From the NCBI GenBank assembly GCA_030607875.1, contig JAUWJD010000033.1:1-41519 (forward strand): DNA of 41,519 bases, written 5' to 3'. Below, piece by piece: positions 1 to 6,366 of this stretch. The stretch's first letter is position 1. Every line of letters begins with the position of its first letter. The translations under genes and the position numbers were made by a program. The notes under the pieces were generated by a model. That model was not told the origin of the DNA and ran no database searches. It saw only the letters and a program-made list of their open reading frames with translations. Source of the DNA: Chloroflexota bacterium. Lineage in GTDB: Bacteria > Chloroflexota > Anaerolineae > UBA2200.

Positions 1-1
1 C

Positions 2-613
2 CGCCCCGAGATCCCCGCACCCCCACCCCCAGCCGACGAAGAAGAAGAGATCGCACCGGAAGCCGCAGCGGAAGAAGAGCCTACCGCCGAGGAGATGCTA
101 GAGGCTGAAGTGATGCCTGCTGAGGTCCTTGAGCCCGCAGCCCCAGCCGAAGAAGAAATCATCACAGAGGCCGCACCGGAAGAGGAGCCCACATCTGAGG
201 AAGCACCGGAAACTGAAGCTGTGGTGGCCAAGGTCTCGGAGCCGGAGATCCCAACCCCACAGCAAATCGCTGCTGCTGAGATCACTTCGGCCCCTTTTTC
301 GGATGTGGAACGCTACAAGCTTCACTTGGAGCAGATGCCCAAGGACAACGATACTCGCCTGCTTCTAGCCCGCGCTTACCGTGACCAAGAGCAGATGAAG
401 CTGGCTTTGGAGCAATATGATAAGCTGCTGCGCAGCAAACCGCACATCCTGTCAGAAGCTATCCACGACGTGGAAACCGTCGTTGCCTCCAGGCCCGATA
501 ACCTGGAAGCCCATGAACTACTGGCAGATCTCTATGCCAAGAATGGGCAATTGCAGGAAGCAGTCGACCGATACCGCTGGCTCTTGCGCAGCATTGAGAC
601 GGAACCCGAGTAA
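2..613 (+). CDS. TPR-containing protein, 5' end outside window
   Basis: The reading frame is open from the first bases of the window, so the true start lies upstream and only the C-terminal part (about 203 residues) is seen. The first ~95 residues are low complexity, rich in Glu, Pro and Ala, and look like a flexible acidic linker. The last ~110 residues are helical tetratricopeptide-type repeats (LLLARAYRDQEQMKLALEQY, then LEAHELLADLYAKNGQLQEA), each with the usual small and aromatic TPR positions. TPRs are protein-interaction scaffolds; no catalytic motif is visible. The stop lies 40 bp before ndk, on the same strand. The partner and function are unknown, and the missing N-terminus could hold another domain. 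Confidence 0.75.
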   Translation, partial: RPEIPAPPPPADEEEEIAPEAAAEEEPTAEEMLEAEVMPAEVLEPAAPAEEEIITEAAPEEEPTSEEAPETEAVVAKVSEPEIPTPQQIAAAEITSAPFSDVERYKLHLEQMPKDNDTRLLLARAYRDQEQMKLALEQYDKLLRSKPHILSEAIHDVETVVASRPDNLEAHELLADLYAKNGQLQEAVDRYRWLLRSIETEPE

Positions 614-653
614 GTACACCCACTACACCATCCATTGAGGGGACGTCCAAGCT

Positions 654-1103
654 ATGGAGAGAACCTTGGTCATCATCAAACCGGACGCGGTACAACGTGG
701 TCTGATCGGTGAAATCATCACGCGCCTGGAGAGGCGGGGCCTCAAGATTGTAGCTATGAAGATGATGCAGATCAGCAAGAAATTGGCGGCGAAGCACTAT
801 GGGGTGCACGTCGGCAAGCCGTTCTACGAGGGATTGATCGAATATATCACCTCAAATCCGGTAGCCGTCATGGCGGTTGAAGGCAGGCAAGCCATCGAAA
901 TCGTACGCAACACGATGGGAGCAACGAATCCTGCACAAGCTGCTCCAGGAACCATCCGCGCTGACCTTGCGCTGGAAATCGGACGAAATCTGGTACATGG
1001 CTCCGACGGCCCAGAGACCGCCGCTTTTGAACTGGGGCTGTTTTTTGGCGAGGATGAGATTCTGTCCTGGAAGCGTGATACAGACCGCTGGATCAGCGAA
1101 TAG
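654..1103 (+). CDS. ndk: Nucleoside diphosphate kinase
   Basis: Transfers the gamma phosphate of ATP to nucleoside diphosphates through a phosphohistidine, balancing cytosolic NTP pools. The protein is 149 residues, normal for the family. It opens with the typical ERTLVIIKPDAVQRGLIGEI segment and carries the signature NLVHGSDGPETA, where His115 is the phosphorylated residue. The acidic/aromatic C-terminus (SWKRDTDRWISE) is also typical. A purine-rich stretch (gaggggac) lies upstream of the ATG. A strong hairpin terminator follows directly at 1118-1150, so ndk ends its transcription unit; the TPR gene upstream may be co-transcribed. Confidence 0.97.
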   Translation: MERTLVIIKPDAVQRGLIGEIITRLERRGLKIVAMKMMQISKKLAAKHYGVHVGKPFYEGLIEYITSNPVAVMAVEGRQAIEIVRNTMGATNPAQAAPGTIRADLALEIGRNLVHGSDGPETAAFELGLFFGEDEILSWKRDTDRWISE

Positions 1104-1117
1104 CAACGAGACAAAGC

Positions 1118-1150
1118 AAAAGGGTGCGAGCATGTGCCTCGCACCCTTTT
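1118..1150. terminator. Bidirectional intrinsic terminator between ndk and rsfS
   Basis: A perfect 13-bp stem, AAAAGGGTGCGAG (1118-1130) with CTCGCACCCTTTT (1138-1150), and a 7-nt loop. The A/T ends give a U-run after the stem on both strands, so it can serve ndk (plus) and the converging rsfS gene (minus). Confidence 0.9.
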
Positions 1151-1168
1151 CTGTATCCACGAGAACCG

Positions 1169-1567
1169 CTACAAGATTCTAACTACTATTCTAGCACTCC
1201 TCCACAACTGTTCCAAGTTGTAGTAGTGCCTTGTCAGAGGCAAGAAGATGTGCACAACGATGGAGCCATAGTCCATAAGCTTCCAACCCGACACAGCGGT
1301 ACCCTCCACGTGCAAAGGGCGGACGCCCATTTCTTTCAACTCTGCCAATATGTGCTCATGGATTGCCTTGACCTGCCTCTCGCTGGTCCCGCTGCAGACC
1401 ACGAAATAGTCAGCGATTATCGATACTGGCCGGATATCCAACAACAGGACATCCTCACCCATTTTCTCAACAACAAGATCGACAATTGCCCTGGCCAGCT
1501 TTTCTGATTCCAGATCCTTCCTCCTCACGTCTTCCCAGTCATCAACGCACTGCATCTCTTCGGCCAT
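1169..1567 (-). CDS. rsfS: Ribosomal silencing factor RsfS (Iojap family)
   Basis: RsfS binds ribosomal protein uL14 and blocks 30S-50S joining when translation must be reduced. The body has the family hallmarks: LARAIVDLVVEKMGEDVLLLDIRPVSIIADYFVVCSG in outline, then the TSERQVKAIHEHI helix and the WKLMDYGSIVVHIF block that ends the domain. I place the start at the ATG at 1567 (MAEEMQ...), giving 132 residues; the frame continues upstream into the Mut7-C gene but that extension has no family similarity. An ATG four codons later is also possible. The short C-terminal tail after LEQLW is normal. It is transcribed towards ndk and shares its terminator. Confidence 0.92.
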   Translation of the reverse strand: MAEEMQCVDDWEDVRRKDLESEKLARAIVDLVVEKMGEDVLLLDIRPVSIIADYFVVCSGTSERQVKAIHEHILAELKEMGVRPLHVEGTAVSGWKLMDYGSIVVHIFLPLTRHYYNLEQLWRSARIVVRIL

Positions 1568-1605
1568 TATACTACAGCAGCAAGAAGAGCACAAAGAGAA
1601 TCCCC

Positions 1606-2064
1606 TCACTTCTTTAATCGCTCTACCCGCTCCACCATTCTCTGCCAGTGCGTTCCACGCCAGTAGAAGCGATCGCACTCCGGGCACAACCTGAACCTCT
1701 CCTGAGTCTGAAACACGAAAGGTGGCACCTGCCCCCAGGCTTCGTATTTCGGCACATCCTCAAGCGCTGTGTTGCACACTGGGCAGCGTGAGAACGGATT
1801 GTCCACCCGCAGGTGAAACGACTCCAGAACCTGGGCGAGCTGCTGTTCCAATATCTCGCTCTTGATGAACAAGCACCAAAGCCCTTTGCGCTTGCGCAAA
1901 CCAGTATCGCGGGTGAGGAGGATGCGTCCCTCCGCACGGGACAAGCGCACCAGATGATTGTCATCAATGCTGGAATAGTAAGTCGTGTCGTAGCCCAATA
2001 TACGCAGCCATTTGGCCAGCGTGCCCAACATGCTATCGGCTAGAAAGCGTGTTTCGCCGTTCAT
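1606..2064 (-). CDS. Mut7-C RNase domain protein with zinc ribbon (DUF82 type)
   Basis: 152 residues, matching the two-part Mut7-C family: an N-terminal PIN-like ribonuclease domain and a C-terminal zinc ribbon. The N-terminus carries RFLADSMLGTLAKWLRILGY with Asp10, then Asp26 and the LLTRD segment (Asp53), the acidic residues expected to bind metal in PIN-like nucleases. The zinc ribbon uses Cys94/Cys97 (CPVC) and Cys127/Cys130 (CPEC). In other organisms the domain is linked to RNA decay, but no substrate is established for stand-alone bacterial versions. The -10 box at 2073-2078 lies only 8 bp before the ATG, so the mRNA is probably leaderless. Confidence 0.88.
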   Translation of the reverse strand: MNGETRFLADSMLGTLAKWLRILGYDTTYYSSIDDNHLVRLSRAEGRILLTRDTGLRKRKGLWCLFIKSEILEQQLAQVLESFHLRVDNPFSRCPVCNTALEDVPKYEAWGQVPPFVFQTQERFRLCPECDRFYWRGTHWQRMVERVERLKK

Positions 2065-2072
2065 CAGCTCAT

Positions 2073-2102
2073 ATTATACCATAACCTGATGATGCCTGGC
2101 AC
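2073..2102 (-). promoter_or_regulatory. Promoter of the Mut7-C gene, probably leaderless
   Basis: On the minus strand a perfect TATAAT (2078-2073) lies 18 bp after GTGCCA (2102-2097; four of six -35 positions). Transcription would begin around 2066, next to the ATG at 2064, leaving no room for a ribosome binding site. Confidence 0.6.
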
Positions 2103-2122
2103 TGGCGCAGCACTACTAGATT

Positions 2123-2151
2123 TTGACAAACCACCTACGATGCGCTAGATT
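2123..2151 (+). promoter_or_regulatory. Sigma-70-type promoter of the PfkB-family kinase
   Basis: A perfect TTGACA (2123-2128), 17-bp spacer, then TAGATT (2146-2151). The predicted start of transcription is near 2158. This excludes the upstream TTG at 2123 as a translation start and supports the ATG at 2177. Confidence 0.7.
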
Positions 2152-2176
2152 ACAGGATGAGGATCATGCCTATCCA

Positions 2177-3208
2177 ATGAAAACGGACCAGATCAAGCAA
2201 CAACTGCTGCTGTTGATACCACGGCTGGCCAGCCACAAGATACTCGTTATTGGCGACCTGTTCCTGGACGAGTACGTGCTGGGACAGGCCACCCGGCTTT
2301 CGCGAGAGGCGCCGATTCCAGTGCTAGAGTTCCTGCGCCGTCTCTACGTCCCTGGGGGAGCCGCCAACCCAGCGCACAATATATGCGCTTTGGGAGGACA
2401 GGCCACGGTCGTTGGACTGATCGGGCGGGATGAAGACGGAACGCAACTGCTGTCTGAGCTTCGACGAGCTGGCATCGATCCCTCGGGCGTCGTTGTGGAC
2501 GACTCACGGCCCACCACCACCAAGACGCGCATCGTGGCTGAGGGCACCCTGCGCTTTCCACAGCAACTAGCACGCATAGATCATCTGGACCGCCGCCCTG
2601 TTAGCGGGGCAATAGAAGCCAAATTGATCTCCCAGGTACGAGACCTTGTGCCAAAGGTGGACGCAGTTCTCATTTCCGACTACCAGACAGGCGTAGCCAG
2701 CCAGGCATTGGTCCAGGCGGCCCTGAGCAGCGCGCGGGCTGCAGGCAAGTTGTGCACTGTGGATGCCCAAGGAGCTTTCCACAAATACACTGGATTTGGT
2801 CTGATCAAAGGCAACCGCCACGAGATCGAAGCTACCTTGACACGTCCATTGTGTCGCGAAGAAGACTACCGTCTGGCCGGTGAGAGGCTGCTAGATGAGC
2901 TGAGTGCGGACACAGTGATCATTACCCGTGGTGCAGATGGCCTCTCGTTGATCGCACGTGACGAAGGATACCACCACCTGCCGGCAGCCAACCGCAGCGA
3001 GGTTTTTGACGTAACGGGGGCCGGCGATACGGTCATCGCCGTGGCTACACTGGCGTTGGTTGCTGGTGCGAGTGCATCCACGGCGGCGCGATTGGCCAAC
3101 TACGCCGCTGGCTGGGTGGTGCGCAGATTTGGCAATGCCGTCGCAACGGCCGATGAGCTCGCCTGGGCGGTCGAAAACTGGCAAGTGGGAGGATCGGAAC
3201 ATGCGTAA
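2177..3208 (+). CDS. PfkB-family sugar kinase, RfaE/HldE kinase-domain type
   Basis: A 343-residue ribokinase/PfkB-fold kinase that phosphorylates a sugar or sugar phosphate with ATP. Its closest look is the heptose-7-phosphate kinase half of HldE/RfaE: an N-terminal VIGDLFLDEYVLG, the VPGGAANPAHNICALGG glycine motif, and the PfkB signature DVTGAGDTVIA near the C-terminus, whose Asp is the catalytic base and GAGD the anion hole. No cytidylyltransferase half follows. The ATG at 2177 has a purine-rich site upstream and sits behind the promoter at 2123-2151. The 3' end overlaps the next gene by 8 bp, so the two are probably co-translated. The true substrate (heptose phosphate versus another sugar) cannot be decided from sequence alone. 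Confidence 0.85.
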   Translation: MKTDQIKQQLLLLIPRLASHKILVIGDLFLDEYVLGQATRLSREAPIPVLEFLRRLYVPGGAANPAHNICALGGQATVVGLIGRDEDGTQLLSELRRAGIDPSGVVVDDSRPTTTKTRIVAEGTLRFPQQLARIDHLDRRPVSGAIEAKLISQVRDLVPKVDAVLISDYQTGVASQALVQAALSSARAAGKLCTVDAQGAFHKYTGFGLIKGNRHEIEATLTRPLCREEDYRLAGERLLDELSADTVIITRGADGLSLIARDEGYHHLPAANRSEVFDVTGAGDTVIAVATLALVAGASASTAARLANYAAGWVVRRFGNAVATADELAWAVENWQVGGSEHA

Positions 3209-3512
3209 CCCATTTGGAAGCAGAACCATTGCGGCTGGTATTGCTGGCATCCTGCTCGGCGCGTTGTCCGAGGTTTTGATCAACCGTGTTGCAGGAACGA
3301 CTGTTGTGACGGATGGCCTCATGTGGGGTGCAGGCCTGGCCATCCTGCTTGTCTCTCTACCCAACTTCACCCACATGGGCTCCGTCACCATGAAGAGCGA
3401 CAAGCCAGTCATCAACTTTGTGGTGGGCGTGGGCGTGTTCCTCCTGATCTCGCTGGCGGTTGTCATCATATTCTATGCCATTTTTCTTGTGCTCGGTCGC
3501 ATCTTGGCGTGA
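3201..3512 (+). CDS. Small three-helix membrane protein, unknown function
   Basis: 103 residues, starting inside the end of the kinase gene (8-bp overlap, GGAGG-type site just upstream). Three hydrophobic stretches are visible: about 9-30 (AAGIAGILLGALSEVLI), 38-56 (GLMWGAGLAILLVSL) and 74-100 (FVVGVGVFLLISLAVVIIFY). No charged catalytic motif or known family is recognised. The tight coupling suggests a role linked to the upstream kinase, but that is only positional. Confidence 0.7.
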   Translation: MRNPFGSRTIAAGIAGILLGALSEVLINRVAGTTVVTDGLMWGAGLAILLVSLPNFTHMGSVTMKSDKPVINFVVGVGVFLLISLAVVIIFYAIFLVLGRILA

Positions 3513-3626
3513 CATCCGTGAATCGCCAAACCGGCGAAGGTCATGAGGCAGGGTGTCGAATTGCGTTTCGCTGTGCCAAGCTAATGGGAAGCTTTCTCGA
3601 GAACAATGGATAGGGAGGCAAGAGAC

Positions 3627-4280
3627 ATGAGCATCGTAAGCAAGGAAGAGCGCACACTGCTTGTGGTCGCCAATCTCACCAAGTGGGCCGATGCGAGGTT
3701 CCAATGGCTCTACGAATGGCTGGACCAAAACGCGATCAACGTGGCCAAGGTCCTGATGGGACTGCATTATCGCCAGATTGACACGCTAACCGGCCCCGAC
3801 GCCACAGGTGCCAATTTCGTGAACCGAATCATCAGTCTAGCACAAGACCCTCAGACCAAGGTCCTCGACGTCTTTCTCCACCTTCATGGTTTGGAGGACG
3901 AACTCTTCTTCGAAGAGGGCCCGATAGCGACCAGCGAGCTCAAGGACCAACTCAAAGCTGCAGCCCTGAAGGACCGGCTTCGACTGCTGTATTCCACGGC
4001 GTGCTATGGCGCGTCCCATGCTTCCGACTTTGTAAAGGCGGGATTTCGGGTCGCCAGCGGTGCCAAAGGGATAAATGCCAACGGCCCCTACGATTACCCA
4101 GCCCAACTGTTTAGTTGGGGGCTAGGGCAAACGTATAGGATGACGGTCAAGGCAGGGAGCCATCCGATTTTTCTGGCCAGCCTTGACGGCCTGGCGAAGG
4201 CTTTCGGGTTTGACGATATGGATAGTCACAAGGTCATCGAAGGGAAAGTGCTGACCCGCATCACTTCTGAAGCAGTTTAG
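3627..4280 (+). CDS. Putative caspase-fold (clan CD-like) protein
   Basis: 217 residues from the ATG at 3627, which has an AGGGAGG site 8 nt upstream; an ATG at 3606 is less likely because it precedes that site. I do not recognise a named family. It shows the arrangement typical of clan CD cysteine peptidases: a hydrophobic strand ending in His-Gly ([10 protein letters not shown], His87-Gly88) and, 39 residues on, a second strand ending in Ala-Cys-x-Gly ([12 protein letters not shown], Cys126). A further strand (FRVASGAKG) and an aromatic C-terminal half follow. This suggests a protease or a caspase-like signalling domain without signal peptide, so cytosolic. It lies at the start of a cluster of macrodomain and toxin-antitoxin genes. 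Fold and activity are inference. Confidence 0.55.
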   Translation: MSIVSKEERTLLVVANLTKWADARFQWLYEWLDQNAINVAKVLMGLHYRQIDTLTGPDATGANFVNRIISLAQDPQTKVLDVFLHLHGLEDELFFEEGPIATSELKDQLKAAALKDRLRLLYSTACYGASHASDFVKAGFRVASGAKGINANGPYDYPAQLFSWGLGQTYRMTVKAGSHPIFLASLDGLAKAFGFDDMDSHKVIEGKVLTRITSEAV

Positions 4281-4465
4281 TCAGGAGCATCATCATCGGG
4301 ATAACCCACTGTCGTCCGTAGAGCGACAGGAGCGGCCAATCTGATCGAATAGCCGTAGGCTCCGGTGCTGATGGACGGAAACGCCACGCTCTTGATGCCA
4401 TGCTGTTCCAGGCTGCTGCGATAGGCGCTTGCCAGGGCCTCCGCTTCACCTCCTTGTCCATCCAT
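4277..4465 (-). pseudogene. Remnant of a macrodomain gene
   Basis: About 60 codons encode a clear copy of the C-terminal half of the macrodomain protein at 5590-6138: [20 protein letters not shown] and [17 protein letters not shown] closely match its [11 protein letters not shown]... and [17 protein letters not shown]. The N-terminal half with the NAAN and Gly-rich ADP-ribose loops is absent, and the sequence after the match (GYPDDDAPD) diverges from the family, so this is a truncated duplicate. DNA similarity to the intact copy is still high, which points to a fairly recent partial duplication in the same orientation. Confidence 0.8.
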
Positions 4466-4539
4466 GAACGAGATCGAATTCTGACACTGCTTGCAGTCTT
4501 GTCGGATTGGCAGGTATAACAGTCACAGGAGATGTCGAT

Positions 4540-4740
4540 TTGGCCGTGCGAGTCTTTGGCGCAGTTCTTCACAAAGAAGAGGATTTGTACGTGGCAGAAT
4601 GCCCCAAAGTTGGAACAGTCAGTCAGGGATCTACCGTTGAAGAAGCCATCGCCAACCTCAAGGAGGCGACGGAAATCTACGTAGAGGAATTCCCTCTGCC
4701 TGTGGTCTCGCGCCCCATACCCACCACTCTGCAATGCTAA
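4540..4740 (+). CDS. Orphan HicB-like antitoxin
   Basis: 66 residues from a TTG at 4540, chosen because an AGGAG (4527-4531) lies 8 nt upstream; GTG at 4546 or TTG at 4507 are alternatives. The body is the HicB partial RNase-H fold: FGAVLHKEEDLYVAECPKVG, then STVEEAIANLKEATEIYVEE, as in antitoxins that neutralise HicA mRNA interferases. No HicA gene is next to it: the neighbours are the macrodomain remnant upstream and the MNT/HEPN pair 33 bp downstream. It lacks a DNA-binding tail. It may be a relic of a lost pair or a trans-acting antitoxin. Confidence 0.7.
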   Translation: MAVRVFGAVLHKEEDLYVAECPKVGTVSQGSTVEEAIANLKEATEIYVEEFPLPVVSRPIPTTLQC

Positions 4741-4773
4741 TAAGCCGTTGATTGCCGTCGGAGTAGCATAGTT

Positions 4774-5076
4774 ATGCCAGAGCGAACAGACCTAGTGCAA
4801 CTTGTGAAAATCCTAGATGAACAACTCCCGCTGCTTGTTGAGCGCTATCAGGTGGAGTCATTGGGTGTATTCGGCTCATACGTGCGCCAGGAACAACGCA
4901 CAGGCAGCGACCTGGATTTGTTGGTAGCCTTTCGCGTCGCCCCCAGCCTCTTGAAGTTCATCGAGTTAGAGAACTACCTATCTGATGTGCTGGGGATCAA
5001 GGTAGACCTGGTCATGAAAGATGCGCTGAAACGCCGAATTGGCGAACGCATCCTGAACGAGGTTGTGCCCATATGA
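4774..5076 (+). CDS. mntA: MntA-like minimal nucleotidyltransferase (antitoxin)
   Basis: A 100-residue stand-alone nucleotidyltransferase. The signature Gly34-Ser35, ten residues, then Asp46-x-Asp48 (FGSYVRQEQRTGSDLDLLV) is complete and the third acidic residue is Asp78 (IKVDLV). In characterised MNT/HEPN pairs this enzyme neutralises the HEPN RNase by transferring AMP to a Tyr next to its active-site motif. The stop overlaps the HEPN start by 4 bp (ATGA), the usual arrangement for such pairs. All catalytic residues are present, so the antitoxin looks functional even though its partner is truncated. Confidence 0.87.
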   Translation: MPERTDLVQLVKILDEQLPLLVERYQVESLGVFGSYVRQEQRTGSDLDLLVAFRVAPSLLKFIELENYLSDVLGIKVDLVMKDALKRRIGERILNEVVPI

Positions 5077-5351
5077 CTTTGGCGCACATGTATCTTGATT
5101 ATCTTGAAGACATCCTCGAGGCCACGCAGAGAATCGCCGAGTTCATCCGCGGCATGACGTACGAGCAGTTTGCCCAGGATGCCAAGACAACGTTTGCAGT
5201 GATTCGCGGATTAGAGATCATTGGAGAGGCCGTGAAGCGAGTACCACAGTCCGTCAGGGACAGATACCCAGAAGTCGCCTGGCGGGAGATGGCCGGGATG
5301 CGTGACAAGTTGATTCACGAGTATTCTAGCGTAAGCTTGATGTCCGTGTAG
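5073..5351 (+). CDS. hepT: HepT-like HEPN toxin (DUF86), cut short by an in-frame TAG
   Basis: The product up to the first stop is 92 residues. It contains the HEPN RNase motif Arg77-x4-His82-x-Tyr84 (RDKLIHEY), the active site plus the Tyr that MntA-type partners modify. The same frame continues after TAG (5349-5351) for 24 more codons (KTASEDLSNLEPVIRRILAE, then AAEQ) to a second stop at 5424-5426, and this continuation is the normal C-terminal helix of the family. The stop falls where homologues commonly have Trp (V-W-K), so a single TGG-to-TAG change explains it. The gene is either a recent nonsense mutant, a tolerated truncation or a readthrough product. Confidence 0.8.
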   Translation: MTLAHMYLDYLEDILEATQRIAEFIRGMTYEQFAQDAKTTFAVIRGLEIIGEAVKRVPQSVRDRYPEVAWREMAGMRDKLIHEYSSVSLMSV

Positions 5352-5569
5352 AAGACGGCCTCTGAGGATCTGTCGAACTTGGAACCGGTCATTCGGCGTA
5401 TCTTGGCGGAAGCTGCTGAGCAGTAGAGTGAGATTGGACAGTTGTCTACCATGCGCCTGAAACCATCGCCCTGGCCCGCCCGAACTGTGGCATATCTCGC
5501 CTCTGCAGGCGCGGCTGAACCGCCGATGCGAAATCAGTAGGATTGCATCTGTCACAACGTGTCTGTTAT

Positions 5570-5604
5570 GAGAGCACAGGCTAGACAATCTAGCCTGCGC
5601 TCTC
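5570..5604 (-). terminator. Hairpin terminator overlapping the macrodomain stop codon
   Basis: A 16-bp stem with one mismatch, GAGAGCACAGGCTAGA (5570-5585) against TCTAGCCTGCGCTCTC (5589-5604), and a 3-nt loop. The TAG stop of the macrodomain gene (5590-5592) lies inside the stem. There is no clear U-run on either side, so it may act with Rho or as an mRNA 3' end stabiliser. Confidence 0.5.
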
Positions 5605-6138
5605 GCTTTGCAGGAGGCCCTTCAATGCCTTTTCGTATGCCTCATAGGCAGAGCTGCCAAACAGGACAAAGCGCACCATCTCGATCTCAGAGTGAGCCTG
5701 AAGATAATCCATCGCCGTCTGTAGGGCAATGGGAGCGGCCAGTTCGATAGGATAGCCATAGGCTCCAGTGCTGATGGACGGAAAGGCCACGCTCCTGATG
5801 CCACGCTGTGACGCCAGCTCCAGGCTGCTGCGATAGGCGCTGGCCAGTATCCCCGCTTCGCCCCGCCGCCCGCCCCGGTAAATCGGCCCAACGGTGTGGA
5901 TCACGTACTTGGCCTTGAGCCCGCCTCCGCTGGTGATGCGCGCTTCACCCGGCGGACAACCGCCAATCTTGCGGCACTCCTCCAGAATTTGCGGCCCGCC
6001 AGCACGGTGGATGGCCCCGTCCACACCCCCACCTCCGAGCAGGCTCGAATTCGCCGCGTTGACGATGGCCTCGGTGTCCTGCTGGGTGATGTCGCCCTGC
6101 ACAAGCTCAAGCGTAGATTTACCAACCGATACTTGCAT
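5590..6138 (-). CDS. Macrodomain protein, O-acetyl-ADP-ribose deacetylase type
   Basis: A 182-residue single macrodomain that binds ADP-ribose and probably removes acetyl groups from O-acetyl-ADP-ribose or ADP-ribose from proteins (YmdB/MacroD class). Visible motifs are QGDITQQDTEAIVNAANSSL (the NAAN segment with the catalytic Asn), LGGGGVDGAIHRAGG (the diphosphate loop) and [13 protein letters not shown] (second phosphate loop). Length and order are complete. A GGGAGGA site precedes the ATG. A decayed partial copy lies at 4277-4465, with the HicB and MNT/HEPN genes in between, so the duplication brackets toxin-antitoxin genes. Confidence 0.92.
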   Translation of the reverse strand: MQVSVGKSTLELVQGDITQQDTEAIVNAANSSLLGGGGVDGAIHRAGGPQILEECRKIGGCPPGEARITSGGGLKAKYVIHTVGPIYRGGRRGEAGILASAYRSSLELASQRGIRSVAFPSISTGAYGYPIELAAPIALQTAMDYLQAHSEIEMVRFVLFGSSAYEAYEKALKGLLQSESAG

Positions 6139-6189
6139 CGCTCAATCCTCCCTGTAGGTAGCAAGCTTAACCTAACCATCATACCAGTC

Positions 6190-6350
6190 AACACCAAGTC
6201 ACCAAGACACAATGACATCTTGATCCTTCGTGTCTTGCCGTTCGTGCTCTGCACGTGCTCTGCATGCCCCGTGGGCACCTGTGGGCGACCGCCGAAGGGT
6301 CCCGCACCGCCGGGATGGCTCGACGGGGGTACCTTTGTGTCTTTGTTGGG
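6190..6350 (+). repeat. Mosaic intergenic repeat, copy 1
   Basis: The gap between the macrodomain and GNAT genes contains blocks shared with the repeats at 11.6, 17.1, 36.7 and 41.2 kb: CGTGCTCTGCATGCCCCGTG, then GGGCACCTGTGGGCGACCG, CCGAAGGGTCCCGC and GGCTCGACGGG. In the 36.7 and 41.2 kb copies the first block reads as the reverse complement. No gene is visible in the gap. The flanks AAGTCACCAAGACACAATGA and CTTTGTGTCTTTGTTGGGGC are partly inverted relative to each other, which would fit element ends. Confidence 0.6.
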
Positions 6351-6366
6351 GCATGTCCTATATGCT

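Noticed and set aside
2123..2176. Upstream TTG start for the PfkB-family kinase
   Set aside because: The TTG is part of the -35 box; the extra residues are not conserved-looking and the ATG at 2177 has a ribosome site.
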